DNA of 64,000 nt. Source: Lacisediminimonas profundi (GTDB lineage: Bacteria > Pseudomonadota > Gammaproteobacteria > Burkholderiales > Burkholderiaceae_D). This document shows positions 61,130 to 64,000 of the stretch, in pieces (within the stretch, counting starts at the first letter, position 1; the number at the start of each line of letters is the position of its first letter). The notes beneath the pieces were generated by a model that saw only the letters and a list, made by a program, of their open reading frames with translations, made no database searches and was not told the DNA's origin. A program made the position numbers and the translations under genes. The stretch spans positions 124,001 through 188,000 of the forward strand of contig NZ_VTTH01000007.1 in NCBI RefSeq assembly GCF_008831265.1, in the 5' to 3' direction.

Positions 61130-62101
61130 ATGTCCATGTTTCGCAAATGCCTCATCCTGTCCGCCCTGATGATTCCTGCGTTGCCGGCGGTGTACGCGCA
61201 AGAGATCCCCGCTGGCAAGCCGATACGCATCATCGTGCCCTACGCTGCCGGCGGCACATCTGACATCCTGGGTCGCTCGCTGGCCCAGCGACTGGGGCAG
61301 CGGCTTGGCCGCTCCGTCATCGTCGAGAACAAGGCTGGCGCCGGCGGCTCGCTAGGAACCGAGGCCACGGTGCGCGCCGACCCCGATGGCACTACCGTGC
61401 TGCTGCACAGCGGAGCGATTGCCACGGAACCATCCCTCAAGCGCAATCTTCCCTATGACGTGTTGCGCGACCTCGCGCCGATAAGCACGGCAGTGATGGG
61501 CCCGTTTGCCGTGCTGGTAAGCCCGCAATTGCCGGTGAAGTCTGTCGCGGAGCTGATCGCCTATGCCAAGGCCAATCCTGGCAAGCTCAACTTCGGCACG
61601 CCAGGCACGGGCACCTCGGTACATCTGGCCAGCGAGCAATTCAAGGCAGCGGCTGGAATCCAGATTGTGCACGTTCCCTACAAGGGCGCCGGGCCCGCGC
61701 TGACGGCCGCGATGGCCAACGACGTGCAGCTGGTGATTGACCCGCTGGCGACCGCAAAGAAATTTGCCGAGGCGGGCAAATTGCGCGCGCTGGCCGTGAC
61801 CACTGCGCGCCGCACCGATCTGTGGCCCGAGATGCAGACCGTGGCAGAAACCGGTTTGCCGGGATTCGACGCCTCGGTCTGGTATGGACTTTATGTGCCG
61901 GCAAAGACGCCCGCCGCCATCGTCCGGCTGCTGAATGCTGAATTCGTTGCCATCCTGAAGTCAGCCGACATGACGCAATGGCTACGCAATGAAGGTCTTG
62001 AAGCGGTAGCTGATTCGCCGGAGCAGTCCAGGCAATGGCTGGCCAAGGACATACAGCGCTGGAAGGCGGTAGTCCAGGCGGCGGGGATCAAGGTGGAATA
62101 A
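61130..62101 (+). CDS. Bug-type periplasmic substrate-binding protein
   Basis: The 323-aa product has a signal peptide (RKCLILSALMIPALPAVYAQ). Motifs are VPYAAGGTSDILGR, NKAGAGG and HVPYKGAGP. It ends the operon that starts at 56281 and is 90 bp before the IclR gene. It probably captures the acid that the adjacent CoA transferase activates. Ligand unknown. Confidence 0.92.
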   Translation: MSMFRKCLILSALMIPALPAVYAQEIPAGKPIRIIVPYAAGGTSDILGRSLAQRLGQRLGRSVIVENKAGAGGSLGTEATVRADPDGTTVLLHSGAIATEPSLKRNLPYDVLRDLAPISTAVMGPFAVLVSPQLPVKSVAELIAYAKANPGKLNFGTPGTGTSVHLASEQFKAAAGIQIVHVPYKGAGPALTAAMANDVQLVIDPLATAKKFAEAGKLRALAVTTARRTDLWPEMQTVAETGLPGFDASVWYGLYVPAKTPAAIVRLLNAEFVAILKSADMTQWLRNEGLEAVADSPEQSRQWLAKDIQRWKAVVQAAGIKVE

Positions 62102-62191
62102 GGGCCTTCCCGGTTTCCGTAGCTGGGGAAAGGCACACGCCGGCCGCATGTGCCTTACATTAACGTCAGTTACGCAATTTTCAGAATCAAC

Positions 62192-62977
62192 ATGTCCAAA
62201 ACGAATGCACCTGAAAAGCCGGTCGGGGCGCTGGTCAGCGGACTGGCTGTCCTGCGCTATCTGGCCTCTACAAGAACGCCGGCTGGCGTGACGCGCATCG
62301 CGCGTGACCTGGAGCTGAACTCCAGCACCTGCTTCAACCTGCTCAAGACGCTTGCTCATGAAGGCTTGATCAACTTCGATGATCCCACCAAGACCTACAC
62401 CATAGGGCTGGGCCTGGTTGAACTTGCCAAGGGAGCGCTGGAACAGTCCTCTTACGTGCGAATGGTGCATCCCTTCCTGGAGCAAATCGCCGCCAATCAT
62501 CGTGTCACGGCGACGCTTTGGCATCGAACCCACGGAGATCGCGTCGTACTTCTCGACCGGGCTGACCATGAAGCCGCGATCCGGGTTCACATGAGCATCG
62601 GACAACGCTTGCCCATGTATATCGCCGCCCTTGGGCGCTGCATGGCGGCCTATTCGCGCCTGGAACCCGAGCAGCTTCGTCTCCATTTCGAGAATCTGCG
62701 CTGGGAGAGCGGCCCCACGTTCGACGAATATCTGCTCGAGATCGAAGAGGTCCGCAAACGGGGCTATGCCGTCGACAGCGGCAGCTATGTCAAAGGCGTC
62801 ACGACTGTTTCCGCCGCCGTTCTCGATGAAAGCGAGCGGCCTGTCATGGCAATCAGCGCGGTCGGCTTCAGCGGCCAGCTCGACAAGACCGCCATCAAGG
62901 CGCTCGGTGAGGCTTTGAAGGAAAGCGCTGACAAGGTCTCGCGCGCGCTAGCCGGACATGTGCGGGCCCGGCCGTGA
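62192..62977 (+). CDS. IclR-family transcriptional regulator
   Basis: The 261-aa product starts MSKTNAPEKPVGALVSGLAVL at ATG 62192; an upstream in-frame ATG at 62150 adds 14 unlikely residues. It has the IclR winged helix (TRIARDLELNSSTCFNLLKTLAHEGLI) and the C-terminal effector domain (AATLWHRTHGDRVVLLDRA-like segment, KRGYAVDSGSYVKGVTTVSAAV). IclR proteins bind small carboxylates. It is the nearest regulator to the acyl-CoA operon, so it may act at the site near 56216. Confidence 0.9.
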   Translation: MSKTNAPEKPVGALVSGLAVLRYLASTRTPAGVTRIARDLELNSSTCFNLLKTLAHEGLINFDDPTKTYTIGLGLVELAKGALEQSSYVRMVHPFLEQIAANHRVTATLWHRTHGDRVVLLDRADHEAAIRVHMSIGQRLPMYIAALGRCMAAYSRLEPEQLRLHFENLRWESGPTFDEYLLEIEEVRKRGYAVDSGSYVKGVTTVSAAVLDESERPVMAISAVGFSGQLDKTAIKALGEALKESADKVSRALAGHVRARP

Positions 62978-63052
62978 GTGCTGGCGCTGCGGCCAGGATT
63001 CTTCCCTCAACGCTATTTGCGCCAGCTGTTCCCGCACATCTTGCTACAAGCC

Positions 63053-63883
63053 TTACGACTGGTGGGGCACTGCGCGTTCGGTAATGTCGATCCCGATGCC
63101 GCGATAGCCGGCAAAGCGGCTGGCTGAGTCGAACACCGGTTCGCCGCTGACCTGCAGCACCTGCGTGCTGCCGTCGGCATTGCTGTGGGTGTAGATCAGA
63201 TCGACGAAAGGCTGTCGCGCCGCAATGTTGGCGTCCAGCTGCGCCCGCGCGATGGCATTGCGTTCGGCCACGGCAGCGGATTCGCCCGGCCGGTCGCCCT
63301 CGCCTATGCCGAGCATCTCGAACACCGGGCCCGAGACATTGGTGAATTTCCCCTGCGCGTCCTGCTCCCAGTACCAATCCGAAGAGAGTTCGGTAAAGCT
63401 CCTGAAACGTGCTTCGCTTTCGCGCAGCTCGGCCGTGCGTTCCTGCACCGTCTTCTCCAGCAGCCGGTTGTAGTCGGCCAGCTTGCGGTACAGCAGCCGG
63501 ACCTCCAGCATGTTGCGGATTCTCATCTGTACCTCGACCAGGTCGAAGGGCTTGCTGACGAAATCCCTGGCCCCCGCATTCAGCGCGCGCAGCTTGTGGC
63601 CGGGCTGCGCCGTGATGACCAGTACCGGCAAGTAGTCGGGCTCGATTTCCTTCAGACCCTCCATGACCTCGAACCCGTCCATGCCCGGCATCTGCAAATC
63701 CAGCAAGATCAGGTCGTAGCGGTGCTCCAGGTGCATCGGACAGACCGAATGCGGATCCATGGTCGTCGCGATTTGCGTGTAGCCGACGTTGTGCAGCATT
63801 TTTTCCAGCAGCATCACGTTGGCTTGCTGGTCGTCGACGATCAGGATCCTGGCATTCAGTATTTCGGAGGGCTTAATCATCAT
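63053..63883 (-). CDS. Response-regulator receiver with PAS domain, no output domain
   Basis: The 276-aa product has a receiver domain (ILIVDDQQANVMLLEKM; phospho-Asp in LILLDLQMPGMDGFEVMEGL about residue 61; Lys in DFVSKPFDLVEV) up to about 130, a coiled-coil (RLLYRKLADYNRLLEKTVQERTAELRESEARF) and a PAS/PAC domain from about 165 to 268. It ends right after the PAC, with no kinase, GGDEF or DNA-binding domain. The start at 63883 overlaps the end of an upstream gene, so it is part of a signalling operon and may work as a relay to partners encoded beyond the window. Confidence 0.9.
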   Translation of the reverse strand: MMIKPSEILNARILIVDDQQANVMLLEKMLHNVGYTQIATTMDPHSVCPMHLEHRYDLILLDLQMPGMDGFEVMEGLKEIEPDYLPVLVITAQPGHKLRALNAGARDFVSKPFDLVEVQMRIRNMLEVRLLYRKLADYNRLLEKTVQERTAELRESEARFRSFTELSSDWYWEQDAQGKFTNVSGPVFEMLGIGEGDRPGESAAVAERNAIARAQLDANIAARQPFVDLIYTHSNADGSTQVLQVSGEPVFDSASRFAGYRGIGIDITERAVPHQS

Positions 63884-63998
63884 GTTCTTTCATGGAAGTC
63901 TCACGGCGTTCACCAGCATTTGCCGCCGGCGCCAACATCGCGGAGCGGCGGTCTTCCCCTGTATTTTCAAGCACTACATCCAGCGCTTCCATCAGTTC
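63873..63998 (-). CDS. C-terminal end of an upstream signalling-operon gene (partial)
   Basis: Reading the minus strand from the window edge, one frame stays open for 41 codons to a TAA at 63873-63875, overlapping the ATG of the receiver-PAS gene. The visible peptide starts ELMEALDVVLENTGEDRRS and ends KEHDD. Nothing in it identifies a family. The overlap with the next start suggests co-translation; a sensor or hybrid kinase would be typical here but is not shown. Confidence 0.6.
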   Translation of the reverse strand, partial: ELMEALDVVLENTGEDRRSAMLAPAANAGERRETSMKEHDD

Positions 63999-64000
63999 CA

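Overview
This window looks like chromosomal DNA of a GC-rich betaproteobacterium of the order Burkholderiales, possibly Oxalobacteraceae. The evidence is eight Bug-type periplasmic binding proteins, many aromatic and acyl-CoA catabolic genes under MarR, LysR, IclR and GntR regulators, a PabB-PabC fusion, and an intergenic inverted repeat of a kind I associate with that family. The family placement is inference. I see no rRNA, tRNA, CRISPR array, transposase or prophage.

Layout. 1-1493: end of a lipid-type cluster (DUF3833 tail, SDR, NTF2-like). 1595-5574: a thiolase-fold/DUF35 pair and two divergent Bug genes. 5631-17360: an eleven-gene minus-strand operon, read from 17360 downwards: amidohydrolase, molybdenum hydroxylase (CoxL, M, S, G-like), branched-chain-type ABC importer, DUF1116 protein. 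A divergent MarR gene (17793) lies beside two copies of a likely operator. 18472-20286: PabB-PabC fusion. 20531-32146: LysR, Bug, amidase, IscS-like cysteine desulfurase, DUF2848, cupin, Bug, UbiD decarboxylase, TPP enzyme, Bug. 32226-36364: flavin reductase, HpaB-like monooxygenase and periplasmic binding protein, divergent from a second MarR.

36442-37251 is an 810-bp non-coding inverted repeat. Then come a MetY-like enzyme (37307-38593), a fused 5-oxoprolinase (38700-42482) with an expanded GADS repeat, rnk with a structured upstream region, and a hexapeptide beta-helix protein (43560-44423). 44507-49456 is a GntR, cupin, polyamine-type ABC operon facing RidA-like, FAH-family and Bug genes (49602-51903). 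52065-62977 is an acyl-CoA catabolic island: LysR, enoyl-CoA hydratase, Bug, CoA transferase, and divergently acyl-CoA dehydrogenase, Cys-less thiolase fold, DUF35, two MaoC halves, CoA transferase, Bug and IclR. The right edge holds a receiver-PAS protein and the tail of another gene.

How it works together. Each locus pairs a capture protein with hydrolases, decarboxylases or CoA-dependent enzymes and a local regulator, so the window reads as a set of separately controlled scavenging modules for carboxylated, aromatic or N-heterocyclic compounds. No substrate can be fixed from sequence alone. The most notable points are the acyl-CoA operon with features of steroid side-chain retro-aldol systems (57426-59791), the DUF1116/Mo-hydroxylase operon, the UbiD/IscS/DUF2848 cluster, and the repeat element with compensating hairpin changes.
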